Shown: positions 52,536 through 61,382 of the stretch, piece by piece
Numbering within the stretch: position 1 is the stretch's first letter
Layout of the letters: every line of letters begins with the position of its first letter
Origin: an uncultured Lachnospiraceae bacterium
Lineage (GTDB): Bacteria > Bacillota > Clostridia > Lachnospirales > Lachnospiraceae
NCBI GenBank assembly: GCA_945929965.1
Contig: CAMEOT010000001.1
Coordinates: 62,001-126,000, forward strand
Direction of reading: 5' to 3'
DNA length: 64,000 bases
Translations under genes and position numbers: made by a program
The notes under the pieces: generated by a model
Seen by the model: the letters and a program-made list of their open reading frames with translations, nothing else
Database searches by the model: none
What the model was told of the DNA's origin: nothing

Positions 52536-52568
52536 TCTTATTACTATTACTTAAAGGAGATTTTAATC

Positions 52569-53251
52569 ATGAAAACAAGCAAAAAATTTCTTACTATTTT
52601 AACACTCTGCATAGCTTTATTGCTTACAGCCTGCGGCACAACAGATGCTGCCGGCACGGACAAAACCAATGAGTCTCTGACGGAAACCGGCACAGTATCC
52701 ACAGACAGCTCCAACACTGCACAAATGATCTGTATCAGCAGGAGAACCAGATTTTTGCAGATCATGAGGCTGTATGGAACAAGGTATTCGGCATGATGAG
52801 CAAAAGTGGTGTTGATCCCAGCGCAAATTATGCTGATTATCTGGCTGATACCGTCGAAGCAAACAAGGACTCCTTTACAGATGATGAATTGAAAACACTT
52901 ACGGACGATATGGAAACCATACGGAAAATCGAAGAACAGATCGCAGAACTGGAACAGGGAACTACCACAGCCGATCATACTGCTCCGGAAAACAATTCCG
53001 AATCTGCCATGAAAGAAGCTGCCGCCGTTCTTGAAAGCCAGGGTGCAAAGTACCGCAATATTTCCATTGACTCTGCTTCCGATGCAGGTAAATATGCCTC
53101 TGATATTATGGCATTTCCTACAACCATACTTGTCGATAGAAATGGAAATATCGTAGGGGATCCGATCCTTGGGGGTCGAGATTTCTTCATTCACCTGTTG
53201 ACACCGACAATTCTTTTTGATATTATTTATCAAGAATTGAATATTCCATGA
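52569..53251 (+). pseudogene. TlpA/redoxin-like lipoprotein gene, frameshifted and internally deleted
   Basis: It starts as a lipoprotein (KKFLTILTLCIALLLTACGTTDAAG). A one-base loss in an A-run at about 52723-52725 shifts the frame: the original frame resumes as NDLYQQENQIFADHEAVWNKVF and continues to the stop at 53251. The thioredoxin core is also mutilated: the region that should hold the WCxxC active site is missing between APENNS and ESAMKEAAAVLESQGAKYRNISID, while the late FPTTILVDRNGNIVGDPI strand remains. The C-terminus (GGRDFFIHLL...) no longer looks like the family. AAAGGAGATTTTAATC precedes the ATG. Confidence 0.75.
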
Positions 53252-53333
53252 GGGAGTAGTTAGCACGAAGGTGTGATTTGTCAACATTCTGATTATAATT
53301 TTAGAGTATAATCTGGCAAATCTTAAATAATGA

Positions 53334-53406
53334 GACTCATGTATATCTATTAATGGTCTGTGTATAATACACACTGACTGATAATTGATATACATGAGTC
53401 TTTTTT
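53334..53406 (+). terminator. Terminator-like hairpin of the Fe-S cassette
   Basis: GACTCATGTATATC (53334-53347) pairs perfectly over 14 bp with GATATACATGAGTC (53387-53400), directly followed by TTTTTT. The loop is long (39 bases) and contains a small GTGTAT/ATACAC stem. Position after the broken lipoprotein gene fits a terminator. Confidence 0.65.
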
Positions 53407-53479
53407 ATCTCTGGCGATACTTATCATCGCACAGCTTTCGGCTGACAACACTGTAATGGATCACGCAAAGGAGAAAAAC

Positions 53480-54481
53480 ATGGAGAAACTTATTAACAAT
53501 GCCCCGTTTGCCCTTGTTCTTGTATTCCTTGTAATCGGTTTTATACTGCTTATTAAGGGTGCGGACTTTTTCGTAGAAGGAAGCTCCAGTGTAGCGAAGA
53601 GACTGCATGTTCCGTCTATCATTATCGGACTTACAATCGTAGCTATGGGAACCTCTCTTCCTGAGACAGCGGTCAGTGTATCAGCTTCCCTCGCAGGCAA
53701 TAATGAACTTGCGGTCAGCAATGTCGTCGGTTCCAATATCTTTAATCTGATGGTCGTGATCGGCGTATGTGCAATGATCGCCACCGTAGAGGTTGCGCGG
53801 GAAACTATCAGGAGAGATATCCCACTTTCCCTGATCTGTGCCGGCCTCTTACTGCTTTTGGGAAGCATCGGACTTGGTGATCAGACCAAAATGACACTGG
53901 GACATTTCGATGGTGTGATATTCATAGGTCTGTTTGCCGGATATATCTTTTACATGATCAGAATTGCCTTAAAAGCAAATAAAGAGGGGAAAAAAGTAGA
54001 AATTGAGGGCGGTTCCGATGAAGAGATCAAGCTGATCTCCGTGCCGCTTAGCATTATTTTCATTATCGGCGGTGCTGCTGCGATCGCCTTCGGCGGAGAT
54101 CTCACCGTCGATGCTGCATCCAGAATTGCAAGCGACCTGGGAATGACGCAGACGCTGATCGGACTTACCATCGTTTCCATCGGTACATCTCTTCCGGAGC
54201 TTGTGACTTCCATCGTTGCAGCCAGAAAAAATGAAGTCGATATGGCACTGGGTAATGCCATCGGTTCCAACGTATTTAACATCCTGATGGTTCTGGGTAT
54301 CGCTTCCGCCATCAGTCCCATCAGCATCATTACGGAAAACATCATTGATCTGTGTGTACTGATCGCATTTACTGTGTGTGTATGGATCTTCGCAGGAAGC
54401 AAAAAGAAAATCGGAAGAGTCGAAGGCTTCTGTATGGTGGCTCTTTACGCAGCATATGCGGTTTATATCATAATCAGATAA
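53480..54481 (+). CDS. Calcium/sodium antiporter (CaCA family, YrbG-like)
   Basis: 333 residues with about ten membrane helices arranged as two inverted halves. Each half carries the alpha-repeat: GLTIVAMGTSLPETAVSVSASLAGN...VVGSNIFNL and GLTIVSIGTSLPELVTSIVAARKNE...AIGSNVFNI, with the ion-binding Glu in SLPE of both. Exchanges Ca2+ for Na+ or H+ across the membrane. The ATG at 53480 follows AAAGGAGAAAAAC. It is followed by a GDT1-type exporter gene with overlapping translation signals, suggesting joint divalent-cation handling. Confidence 0.94.
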   Translation: MEKLINNAPFALVLVFLVIGFILLIKGADFFVEGSSSVAKRLHVPSIIIGLTIVAMGTSLPETAVSVSASLAGNNELAVSNVVGSNIFNLMVVIGVCAMIATVEVARETIRRDIPLSLICAGLLLLLGSIGLGDQTKMTLGHFDGVIFIGLFAGYIFYMIRIALKANKEGKKVEIEGGSDEEIKLISVPLSIIFIIGGAAAIAFGGDLTVDAASRIASDLGMTQTLIGLTIVSIGTSLPELVTSIVAARKNEVDMALGNAIGSNVFNILMVLGIASAISPISIITENIIDLCVLIAFTVCVWIFAGSKKKIGRVEGFCMVALYAAYAVYIIIR

Positions 54482-54496
54482 ATGAGGGCCGTACAA

Positions 54497-55192
54497 ATGA
54501 TATTGTTTTTTAAGGTATTTCTCACGGAATTCATCGCAGAGATGGGCGACAAGACACAGCTTATGCTGATCGCCCTTACTTCGAAATACAAATTAAGAGA
54601 TATTATATTGGGAACCGCTGCCGCAATCCTGGTACTGAACGGTCTGGCTGTCCTCGCCGGCGGGCTCGTCAGCGAATTCATTCCCGGCTGGCTTATCAAG
54701 ATCATTGCTGCACTTGCATTTCTTTATTTTGCCGCATCAACACTTGCAGGCAGCAATGACGAGGAAGAGGAGGGCAACGGCAGATCCAGGATCCGGTTCG
54801 TACCGCTTGCGGTTTTCTGTACCTTTTTCGTAGCTGAACTCGGAGACAAGACACAGCTTACCGCCATCACCTTTGGTGCCAATGAAGGTATGAGTTCCGC
54901 ACTGATCGTATGGCTCGGCTGTTCTCTGGGACTGTTTTTAGCAGACATCCTGGGAATGCTTTTAGGCTATCTGTTAAAAAGCAAGACACCGGAAGGGCTG
55001 CTCAATACTCTCGCCTTCGCCATCTTCTCTGTATTCGGCGTCTTCACACTGTATCAGGGACTGAAACTCATCAGTACAAATATCCGTTCCATACCGGTAT
55101 TGCCGATACTGATCGCTGCAACGATTGCTTTTGCCGGTATCTGTGTGTACCTGTTTTTAAAAAGAGAGAAAAAAAAACGGGGAGCAAACTAA
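54497..55192 (+). CDS. TMEM165/GDT1 family cation exporter (UPF0016)
   Basis: 231 residues, six to seven membrane helices. Both diagnostic E-x-G-D-K-[TS] motifs are present: EFIAEMGDKTQL near the N-terminus and FVAELGDKTQLTAITFG in the middle. Relatives (MneA, Mnx, GDT1) export Mn2+ or exchange Ca2+/Mn2+ for H+. I start at the ATG at 54497 because GAGGG lies eight bases upstream; an ATG at 54482, directly after the previous stop codon, has no site. Co-transcribed with the CaCA antiporter. It ends in a Lys/Arg-rich cytoplasmic tail. Confidence 0.92.
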   Translation: MILFFKVFLTEFIAEMGDKTQLMLIALTSKYKLRDIILGTAAAILVLNGLAVLAGGLVSEFIPGWLIKIIAALAFLYFAASTLAGSNDEEEEGNGRSRIRFVPLAVFCTFFVAELGDKTQLTAITFGANEGMSSALIVWLGCSLGLFLADILGMLLGYLLKSKTPEGLLNTLAFAIFSVFGVFTLYQGLKLISTNIRSIPVLPILIAATIAFAGICVYLFLKREKKKRGAN

Positions 55193-55214
55193 AAACGGCT
55201 CCCCCGTTCTATGC

Positions 55215-56192
55215 TTATTCCCCGGCATTCCCCGCCTTGCTGTGCTTGTGTCTCTTGCGCACTTCTCTGGCGTGATCTCTGCGGGCGGCGATAGCTTCTG
55301 CCTCTTCCTTAGGTATCAGCTTCGTGGTCTTGACAATATATACACCACCGTCATATGCCTTGCGTACCCGGATCTTGCCCTTGAGGTAGCCGTGCTTCTC
55401 GCAATAAGCCACGCAGTAATAATGCCTGCCGTTAGCGCTGAACCATTTGATCTTCTTGCGCAGGTTACGATGGCAGAGATAACATTTGCTGGACACCACT
55501 TCCTTATCTGCGAAGGCTTCTGTCTTGTCCTTGAATTCCCTGGAAATATATTTTACATAGGTATCAAACTGCGCTTTAACCTCGTCCCTACGCTCCTTCG
55601 GAGGACAGAAGGTATCGTAGGACAGGTTCACCACTACCTCCGGGTGCTCCTCCAGGATCCGGATCAGGATCTTTGCCGTATAGTAGGCATCACTGAACGC
55701 CCGGTGGAAGGGAATGTCCTTCTCAATATGCAGAAAATCGATGGCATATTCCAGGTTCCTGCGGATCTTGCGCTCCTCATAGGCAATGGCGAACAGCTTC
55801 TGCACATCCAGATAGGGCAGCGGTCCCGGTGCCAGTAATGGCATCTCATAATACGCCATATTCCGCTGTAATTCCGTGAGGTCCAACGTTCCCCAGGTAC
55901 AAAACAGATGCTCCTCCTGTCCGCACCATCTGACAAAATCTCCTCCGACCTCCGGGAATGGTCTCCCACGCTCCAGCTCCTGCATCTGAATATGGATCAG
56001 TTTGCTGGTGATCTTGTGCATCTCATGGTAGACCTGTGGCTTGATCAGTTCATTGAATTCGCTGACCATAACACGTTCATTATTCAGTTTGATGGCACCG
56101 ATCTCTATGATTTCAAAAGGCAGCTTCTCCACAGCATCCTCTTTGCCGGTGTTACTCTGATTCCATTCCAGATCCAGAACGATATATTCCAT
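55215..56192 (-). CDS. DEDDh 3'-5' exonuclease domain protein
   Basis: 325 residues. RNase T/DnaQ-type exonuclease (KapD-like): motif I VLDLEWNQS (DxE), motif II TWGTLDLTELQRNM, motif III HRAFSDAYYTAKIL (His and Asp). After about residue 210 comes a separate domain with CYLCHRNL...YYCVAYCEKHG, a cysteine-rich zinc-ribbon-like segment, and a highly basic tail. It probably degrades RNA or DNA 3' ends; biological role unknown. AGGAGGAACGT precedes the ATG. It converges with the GDT1 gene across a gap of only about 20 bp. Confidence 0.88.
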   Translation of the reverse strand: MEYIVLDLEWNQSNTGKEDAVEKLPFEIIEIGAIKLNNERVMVSEFNELIKPQVYHEMHKITSKLIHIQMQELERGRPFPEVGGDFVRWCGQEEHLFCTWGTLDLTELQRNMAYYEMPLLAPGPLPYLDVQKLFAIAYEERKIRRNLEYAIDFLHIEKDIPFHRAFSDAYYTAKILIRILEEHPEVVVNLSYDTFCPPKERRDEVKAQFDTYVKYISREFKDKTEAFADKEVVSSKCYLCHRNLRKKIKWFSANGRHYYCVAYCEKHGYLKGKIRVRKAYDGGVYIVKTTKLIPKEEAEAIAARRDHAREVRKRHKHSKAGNAGE

Positions 56193-56214
56193 ACGTTCCT
56201 CCTAAAAATATTAC

Positions 56215-57300
56215 TTACATTTCAGGTAGTGCAATATCCAGCACTTCCTCATGCCAGCAGTGGTCTCCCTCCCTGACATCGTGGAGCGGATATTCTTCTT
56301 TTCCGTACAGGCTGTAAGCCTTCCGCACAATATCTAACTGCTCCGTTACATTCACCAGTCCCCTGGGACCATTCAGATGATCAGCCCTACACGACTGTAC
56401 CGCCAGAGGTCTCGGGGCAATGAGAGATGCGATATCTCCCATATCAAAGTGTTCCCACAGATGGGGAACATAATTACAGCTACAATTACCGTTGAGCAAT
56501 AGCAACGCGTCACGATACCCATAGAGATATCCGCTGATGATGCATTTTTTCACACGGTCATCCAAAGCAGATATCCAAAGTGTCTGCATACCACCGCCGG
56601 AAAATCCCACTACGCCTAAATCATCAGTATCCCATTCGCCCCGTTCATATACATAATCGATCAGCCGGGAAGCGTCCCAGGTGCACATACCTGCCACGGT
56701 CTCTCCCAAGGGCTCCGCCATATGTGCCAGATGAAAACAGGTACTGGTCAGGAAGGATTTCTCATCGGTTCCTTTCTGCAATGCCTCATCCCTACGTTCT
56801 CCGAAGCCTCTGCAATCCGGACAGATTGCCACATAACCACGCTTCGCCAGCTGCATGCCGTAATCATAATGGTAGAATTCAATCATCCGTTTTACCGCGG
56901 GAATATCATCGCGTCCTGCCACACTGTATTTACCGGCTCCCTGGTGTCCCGGAAGGGCGAGAAAGCATTTCTGCTTCTCTTCGCTCTGCTTCGGCGGGAT
57001 CAGTATATACATAGGCATATACACTTCCGGCTCTACCTGAATGATCACTTTTTCCCGACGAATGCCGTTCTCCAGCTCCACGACTTCTTCCACGCGTGGG
57101 TCCAGATCACAGGACTCCATGTATTTCCACCCCAGGAGGTCTTTTAATGTCTCTCTGGAAGTCTCCTTCCAGGCTTCCCATTCCTCTCTGGTGGATCCGG
57201 TGAACGCATCCTGCCTTGCATATTTATCAAATTTGTCCTGCATTCCCTTCAGACTTCCGTAGAAATGTGGGATCTGAATGATCGTATCTGCCTGTTCCAT
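56215..57300 (-). CDS. Alpha/beta-hydrolase (acetyl-xylan esterase / dienelactone hydrolase-like)
   Basis: 361 residues. N-terminal cap region followed by a hydrolase domain: ALPGHQGAGKYSVAGRDD (oxyanion side), the nucleophile elbow VVGFSGGGMQTLW (about residue 235), an Asp in APRPLAVQSCRAD and the catalytic His in REGDHCWHEEVL. This resembles the large Abhydrolase_7/AXE1-type carbohydrate esterases of gut Firmicutes. No signal peptide, so cytoplasmic deacetylation of imported sugars is plausible. The ATG at 57300 follows AAGGAGCAGTC. It is preceded by another esterase gene in the same direction. Confidence 0.85.
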   Translation of the reverse strand: MEQADTIIQIPHFYGSLKGMQDKFDKYARQDAFTGSTREEWEAWKETSRETLKDLLGWKYMESCDLDPRVEEVVELENGIRREKVIIQVEPEVYMPMYILIPPKQSEEKQKCFLALPGHQGAGKYSVAGRDDIPAVKRMIEFYHYDYGMQLAKRGYVAICPDCRGFGERRDEALQKGTDEKSFLTSTCFHLAHMAEPLGETVAGMCTWDASRLIDYVYERGEWDTDDLGVVGFSGGGMQTLWISALDDRVKKCIISGYLYGYRDALLLLNGNCSCNYVPHLWEHFDMGDIASLIAPRPLAVQSCRADHLNGPRGLVNVTEQLDIVRKAYSLYGKEEYPLHDVREGDHCWHEEVLDIALPEM

Positions 57301-57339
57301 GACTGCTCCTTGCGTTTTCATTTTCTCTTATTGCTATTC

Positions 57340-58206
57340 TTACCATTCTCTGCCCTGTGCGTGCAGTCCGTCTTCCACATCTCCTGCAAAAAGGCTCTCC
57401 AGCCAGGTGTGTGCCAGCCGGATCCATGAGGTGCATTCCTCCTGTACCGCTCTGCCGTCGTTGGTCTCTGTCAGCTTATCCGCCAGTGCCAGTCCGTGGG
57501 CACCCTTTTCATACATATGGAATTCTGTGGGCACTCCCGCTCTGCGGAGAGCGCTGACAAACAGCAGGGAATTTTCCACCGGTACCGACTGATCCGCAAA
57601 GGTATGCCAAATGAAGGTCTTGGGCACTTTATTTGTTACCTGTTTCTCCAGGGACAGCTTCTCTCCCAGCTCCTCCTGTCTACTGCCTAACAGATTCTCA
57701 AAAGATCCTCTGTGAGCAAACTCTCCGGAAGTGATGACCGGATAGCATAACAGCAGTCCGTCCGGACGCAGCAGCTCATGCTCGGAAGCGGAAAGTCCCT
57801 GGCTCTCTGCCATGAAATCTTCATCCCAGAACACACCAAGGCTGGCTGCCAGGTGTCCTCCCGCAGAACATCCTTCCACTACGATCTTGTGGGGATCAAT
57901 GTGCCACTCTTTCGCGTGCTCCCGCAGGAACTTGATGCTGTAAGCCAGTTCCTTTAAGGAAGTAGGATATTCCGCAGGGGCGCAGGAATAACGCAACACT
58001 GCCGCATGATATCCCATCGCCAGGAATTTCAGTGCCATGGGTTCTGCCTCTCTGTCGGAGGTTCTGGTATAGCCGCCTCCCGGGCACAACAGGATCAGAG
58101 GTCTGTCGTTAATTGCCATTGCATCCGAATACTCCTGAATATAGGTAACTAAATGTGCTCCCGGAAGGGATCCCTCCTGATGCATTTCAAATGTATTATA
58201 GATCAT
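57340..58206 (-). CDS. Alpha/beta-hydrolase (BD-FAE/Aes-like esterase)
   Basis: 288 residues. Oxyanion motif LLCPGGGYTRTSDREAEPMAL (the HGGG-like GGGY form), nucleophile VEGCSAGGHLAASLGV, Asp in TFADQSVPVENS and His in KGAHGLALAD: the complete triad of the acetyl-xylan esterase / bifunctional feruloyl-acetyl esterase-like family. Cytoplasmic. The ATG at 58206 follows GAGG by six bases; an in-frame ATG four codons earlier overlaps that site. Together with the following hydrolase gene it forms a two-gene esterase unit, located after the proS terminator. Confidence 0.9.
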   Translation of the reverse strand: MIYNTFEMHQEGSLPGAHLVTYIQEYSDAMAINDRPLILLCPGGGYTRTSDREAEPMALKFLAMGYHAAVLRYSCAPAEYPTSLKELAYSIKFLREHAKEWHIDPHKIVVEGCSAGGHLAASLGVFWDEDFMAESQGLSASEHELLRPDGLLLCYPVITSGEFAHRGSFENLLGSRQEELGEKLSLEKQVTNKVPKTFIWHTFADQSVPVENSLLFVSALRRAGVPTEFHMYEKGAHGLALADKLTETNDGRAVQEECTSWIRLAHTWLESLFAGDVEDGLHAQGREW

Positions 58207-58234
58207 ATTTTTCCTCATTTCCGAGCATTATCAT

Positions 58235-58292
58235 TGAAAAATAAGGCGCAGACCCTGTAGCAATACTACCGGCCTGCGTCTTCATCTGCCTT
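58235..58292 (-). terminator. Terminator of proS
   Basis: On the minus strand, AAGGC...CGCAG.C.GGTAG / CTAC.GG.CTGCG.CCTT with a small loop is followed by ATTTTTC. It lies between the proS stop and the esterase start. Confidence 0.75.
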
Positions 58293-58304
58293 ATTAATAT
58301 TATC

Positions 58305-58341
58305 ATAACTATTCAGAACCCCATTCGCCCTGAATAGTTAT
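58305..58341. mobile_element. Miniature palindromic element, copy E (with target-site duplication)
   Basis: 37 bp: ATAACTATTCAG (58305-58316) and its perfect 12-bp inverse CTGAATAGTTAT (58330-58341) around AACCCCATTCGCC, the same inner bases as copies A and C. It is flanked directly on both sides by the 8-bp repeat ATATTATC (58297-58304 and 58342-58349). It sits between the proS stop codon (58350) and its terminator. It looks like an internally deleted derivative that retains both ends. Confidence 0.88.
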
Positions 58342-58349
58342 ATATTATC

Positions 58350-59783
58350 TTAGTATGCTCTTCCCCAGTATACCATCTTTTTCGCAGGTTTTCCACAACA
58401 TACGCAGGTATCTGCGATCTGTTCCTGTTCAAAAGGCATGCAGCGGCTGGTAACAGCAAGCTTTTCCTTGATCTGATCTTCACATTCCCGACATCCGCAC
58501 CACATAGCCTTGACGAATCCGGACTTCTCATTGAAGATCTGCTCGAACTCTTCCATGTTGTGTGCTACATAGGTATGGCTGTCGCGATGTGCTCTTGCTC
58601 TCTCCAGCATTTCCTTCTGCATGGTCTCCAGGATCTCGGCTGCCTTGGTCTCCAGCTCCTCCAGAGCCACCTCGGTCTTCTCTCTGGTATCACGGCGGCA
58701 GATCACACACTTGCCTGCTTCGATATCCTTAGGACCGATCTCCACACGGATCGGATAACCTCTCATCTCAGCCTCTGCGAACTTGAAGCCGGGGGTCTTG
58801 TCGCTGTCATCTACCTTGACACGGAAATCTTTCGCCAGGCGATCTCTCAACTCATACGCCTTGTCGAGAACGCCTTCCTTTTTCTGCATAACGGGTACAA
58901 TGCAGATCTGGATGGGTGCCACACGGGGAGGGATTACCAAGCCTTCGTTATCACCATGTACCATGATCAGTGCACCGATCAGACGGGTGGTCATACCCCA
59001 GGAGGTCTGATGTACATATTTTAAAGTATTGTCCTTGTCTGCGAACTGGATGCCGAAAGCCTTGGCGAAACCGTCACCGAAGTTATGGCTGGTACCGGAC
59101 TGCAGTGCCTTGCCGTCATGCATCAGTGCTTCTACCGTATAGGTTGCAATTGCACCTGCGAATTTCTCCTTCTCGGTCTTCTGTCCCTTGATCGCGGGGA
59201 TAGCCAGAACCTCCTCCAGGAACTTCGCATATACATTCAGCATCTGTAGAGTTCTCTCCTGAGATTCTTCTGCGGTAGCATGTGCGGTATGTCCTTCCTG
59301 CCACAGGAACTCTCTGGAACGCAGGAAAGGTCTGGTCTCCTTCTCCCAACGTACCACGGAACACCACTGATTGTATACCTTAGGCAGGTCTCTGTAGGAA
59401 TGGATGTCATTCTTATAGAAATCACAGAACAGGGTCTCTGAAGTAGGTCTGACACAGAGTCTCTCGGGAAGCTCGTTTAATCCTCCCTGGGTAACCCATG
59501 CTACTTCGGGTGCGAAACCTTCTACATGATCCTTCTCCTTGTCCAACAGGGACTCAGGAATGAACATGGGAAGATATACATTCTGTACTCCGACTGCTTT
59601 GAATCTTGCATCCAGTTCCTTCTGGATCAGCTCCCAGATCGCATAGCCCGCGGGCTTGATCACCATACATCCCTTGACACTGGTGTAATCACACAGCTCT
59701 GCTTTCTTCACTACATCGGTATACCACTGGGCGAAATCTTCTTCCATGGAAGTGATCGCTTCTACCATTTTCTTGTCTGCCAT
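58350..59783 (-). CDS. proS: Prolyl-tRNA synthetase, type 3 (archaeal/eukaryotic-like)
   Basis: 477 residues. Charges tRNA-Pro with proline. Class II motifs: motif 1 region [10 protein letters not shown], motif 2 [24 protein letters not shown], motif 3 PPRVAPIQI context, then the anticodon domain and the C-terminal ProS-specific zinc-binding part ([27 protein letters not shown]), ending VYWGRAY. The short form without the bacterial editing insert is the type found in many Clostridia. AGGAGAGAGAAA precedes the ATG. Expression is controlled by the T-box leader upstream. Confidence 0.96.
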   Translation of the reverse strand: MADKKMVEAITSMEEDFAQWYTDVVKKAELCDYTSVKGCMVIKPAGYAIWELIQKELDARFKAVGVQNVYLPMFIPESLLDKEKDHVEGFAPEVAWVTQGGLNELPERLCVRPTSETLFCDFYKNDIHSYRDLPKVYNQWCSVVRWEKETRPFLRSREFLWQEGHTAHATAEESQERTLQMLNVYAKFLEEVLAIPAIKGQKTEKEKFAGAIATYTVEALMHDGKALQSGTSHNFGDGFAKAFGIQFADKDNTLKYVHQTSWGMTTRLIGALIMVHGDNEGLVIPPRVAPIQICIVPVMQKKEGVLDKAYELRDRLAKDFRVKVDDSDKTPGFKFAEAEMRGYPIRVEIGPKDIEAGKCVICRRDTREKTEVALEELETKAAEILETMQKEMLERARAHRDSHTYVAHNMEEFEQIFNEKSGFVKAMWCGCRECEDQIKEKLAVTSRCMPFEQEQIADTCVCCGKPAKKMVYWGRAY

Positions 59784-59833
59784 TTTCTCTCTCCTTTTCT
59801 TTTTCTGAAAATAAACTGCTAATACGATCTACG

Positions 59834-60111
59834 GAAACGAAAAACGCCGGGTCATCGCTCCCGAAAAAGGGACCGATCACTCGGCGGTACCACCCTGATT
59901 GATACAAATACGTATCCTGCTCTGTCACCGTTAACGCCGGTTCTACGCTATGCTTCGCCGCTTCCAGGTACATTGCGTCTCGCACAGGACTCCAAGGGAG
60001 GTTTCCGATCCTCTGTCATAAGGGGTTCCCAGCCGCACGTCACCGTGTCCTTCCCCTCTCTCTGGGATGCTTTCCGATCGTACTGATCCTTTTCATCGTC
60101 ATTGTCGTATG
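59834..60111 (-). promoter_or_regulatory. T-box riboswitch controlling proS
   Basis: The leader transcript shows the invariant T-box sequence CAGGGTGGTACCGCCG (minus strand of about 59883-59898) that binds the free CCA end of uncharged tRNA. It then forms the competing terminator stem CGCC...GTCCC / GGGA...GGCG followed by TTTTTCGTTT (down to 59834). Upstream is a long stem I region starting near 60095. A proline specifier codon (CCC or CCT) is available in AACCCCTTATG (60018-60030), but I did not solve the stem I fold. Uncharged tRNA-Pro would stabilise the antiterminator and switch proS on. Confidence 0.9.
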
Positions 60112-60117
60112 CAAGTA

Positions 60118-60147
60118 ATTGTAGTGCATGCTTCCGGGATTTGTCAA
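60118..60147 (-). promoter_or_regulatory. Sigma-A promoter of the T-box/proS transcript
   Basis: On the minus strand there is a consensus TTGACA (60142-60147), an 18-base spacer and TACAAT (60118-60123). Initiation near 60111 gives a leader of about 328 nt. It begins right after the stop codon of the upstream membrane-protein gene. Confidence 0.8.
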
Positions 60148-60157
60148 GGTTCTTTCC

Positions 60158-60595
60158 CTATTCCAGTCCTAATTTTTTCCGGATGCTGTCGGTTGCGATA
60201 TTCCAGTCGCCCATTTCTTCGTATGCCGCATCCATTTTTTCTTTTTCTCTGGCAGCACGTTCGGTATCTCCAGTCTGAAGAAATGCCTTATACATGGACG
60301 CCGCCTCAAAATATCTTGCCACACCATAGCATTCCTTTTTCGTTCCGGACAGCAAGCCGCCGTACACCATGTCCTCATGATAATTTACTACTAAGTAGGC
60401 ATAATTTTCACTTTGCACATTATTCTCCATCCAGTTGGTCTTCGCAGGACGGGAAAAGGCGTCGTTTAATTGCCGGAACATATGAATGGTTCCCAAAAAC
60501 AGTACCAGACACAGGGCTATGATCACCAGATTCATCACAAGCAGCGCTCCTCTCTGCTTCTGTGTCTGTTTCAGCTTATCCTTCAGATTTACCAT
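60158..60595 (-). CDS. Membrane protein of unknown function (third gene of zinc-ribbon cluster)
   Basis: 145 residues. A cytoplasmic Lys/Gln-rich N-terminus, one transmembrane helix (about 18-38, LLVMNLVIIALCLVLFLGTI), then a soluble, probably extracytoplasmic, helical domain with NYHEDMVYGGLLSGTKKECYGVARYFEAASMYKAFLQTGD, reminiscent of a TPR-like helical pair. I do not recognise a family. It overlaps the upstream gene by 20 bases and GAGGTGATGGGTT precedes the ATG, so the three genes 62150-60158 form one transcript. Confidence 0.75.
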   Translation of the reverse strand: MVNLKDKLKQTQKQRGALLVMNLVIIALCLVLFLGTIHMFRQLNDAFSRPAKTNWMENNVQSENYAYLVVNYHEDMVYGGLLSGTKKECYGVARYFEAASMYKAFLQTGDTERAAREKEKMDAAYEEMGDWNIATDSIRKKLGLE

Positions 60596-61364
60596 AACCC
60601 ATCACCTCGCCTTTTTCTTCCAGGAATAAGATTTTTTGTGCATTTGACATCGTACCGAAATTCTCTGCCTCTTCCGGTGTCATGTCAAAATAGGTCTGCA
60701 GCAGTGCCTTCACATTCTCTTCCATCCGGAGAATGGCTTCCTTCTGCTCCTCAGGCAGTTCCCGATATTGTTTTGCCCTATAATCATTATCTACAGGATG
60801 CAGAATCCTTTCCAGCTGCTCGTAATAATCCGAAATATCTTCATACAGGCCGGGAAGTATGGATACATTGCCGGAGTTGATAGTAACTGCCTTCATCAGA
60901 CTTTCATAAAAGTAACGATACGCTCCGCTGGCTTCCATGAGCAGCTGATATTTTTCATAACTATTATTACTGCTATAAGGCCGGATGTAATGTCTGTCGC
61001 AAAAAGCTGATAAGCCTATGTAATCCTCATCTTCCAGATATTGTTCCATCTGTTTCATATAGCTGCCCTGCCGGATCCCTGCATCAAACTGCAGCAAGCC
61101 TCTGTGGATGCTCCAGCTACGGGCAGATACTACAAACACCACCACACACAGGATCACCAGCACTGTGATGATTATCATATGTGACATGATCTCCGTATTT
61201 TTCTCCGCCACTTCATAGACATCACTTTTGGTGTCCTCAAAGTTGCTCTTGTAATGCTCCATGTCTTTGACATGCTGTGCGGCTTCTTCATTCGGTCTTC
61301 CGCAATGCGGACAATATGCCTGCTCCAATGTCAGATTGCCCCCGCAATATTTACATTTCATCAT
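60576..61364 (-). CDS. Zinc-ribbon membrane protein of unknown function
   Basis: 262 residues. The N-terminal zinc ribbon CKYCGG...CPHCGRP (residues 4-23) faces the cytoplasm. After a charged linker comes one transmembrane helix (about 61-82, MIIITVLVILCVVVFVVSA) and a long, mostly helical extracytoplasmic domain. Same architecture as the next gene upstream (61383), and both are followed by the single-helix protein at 60158, suggesting they assemble together. No catalytic motif visible. GAAAGGATCATAAAAGCA lies before the ATGATG start. Confidence 0.78.
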   Translation of the reverse strand: MMKCKYCGGNLTLEQAYCPHCGRPNEEAAQHVKDMEHYKSNFEDTKSDVYEVAEKNTEIMSHMIIITVLVILCVVVFVVSARSWSIHRGLLQFDAGIRQGSYMKQMEQYLEDEDYIGLSAFCDRHYIRPYSSNNSYEKYQLLMEASGAYRYFYESLMKAVTINSGNVSILPGLYEDISDYYEQLERILHPVDNDYRAKQYRELPEEQKEAILRMEENVKALLQTYFDMTPEEAENFGTMSNAQKILFLEEKGEVMGYGKSEG

Positions 61365-61382
61365 TGCTTTTATGATCCTTTC

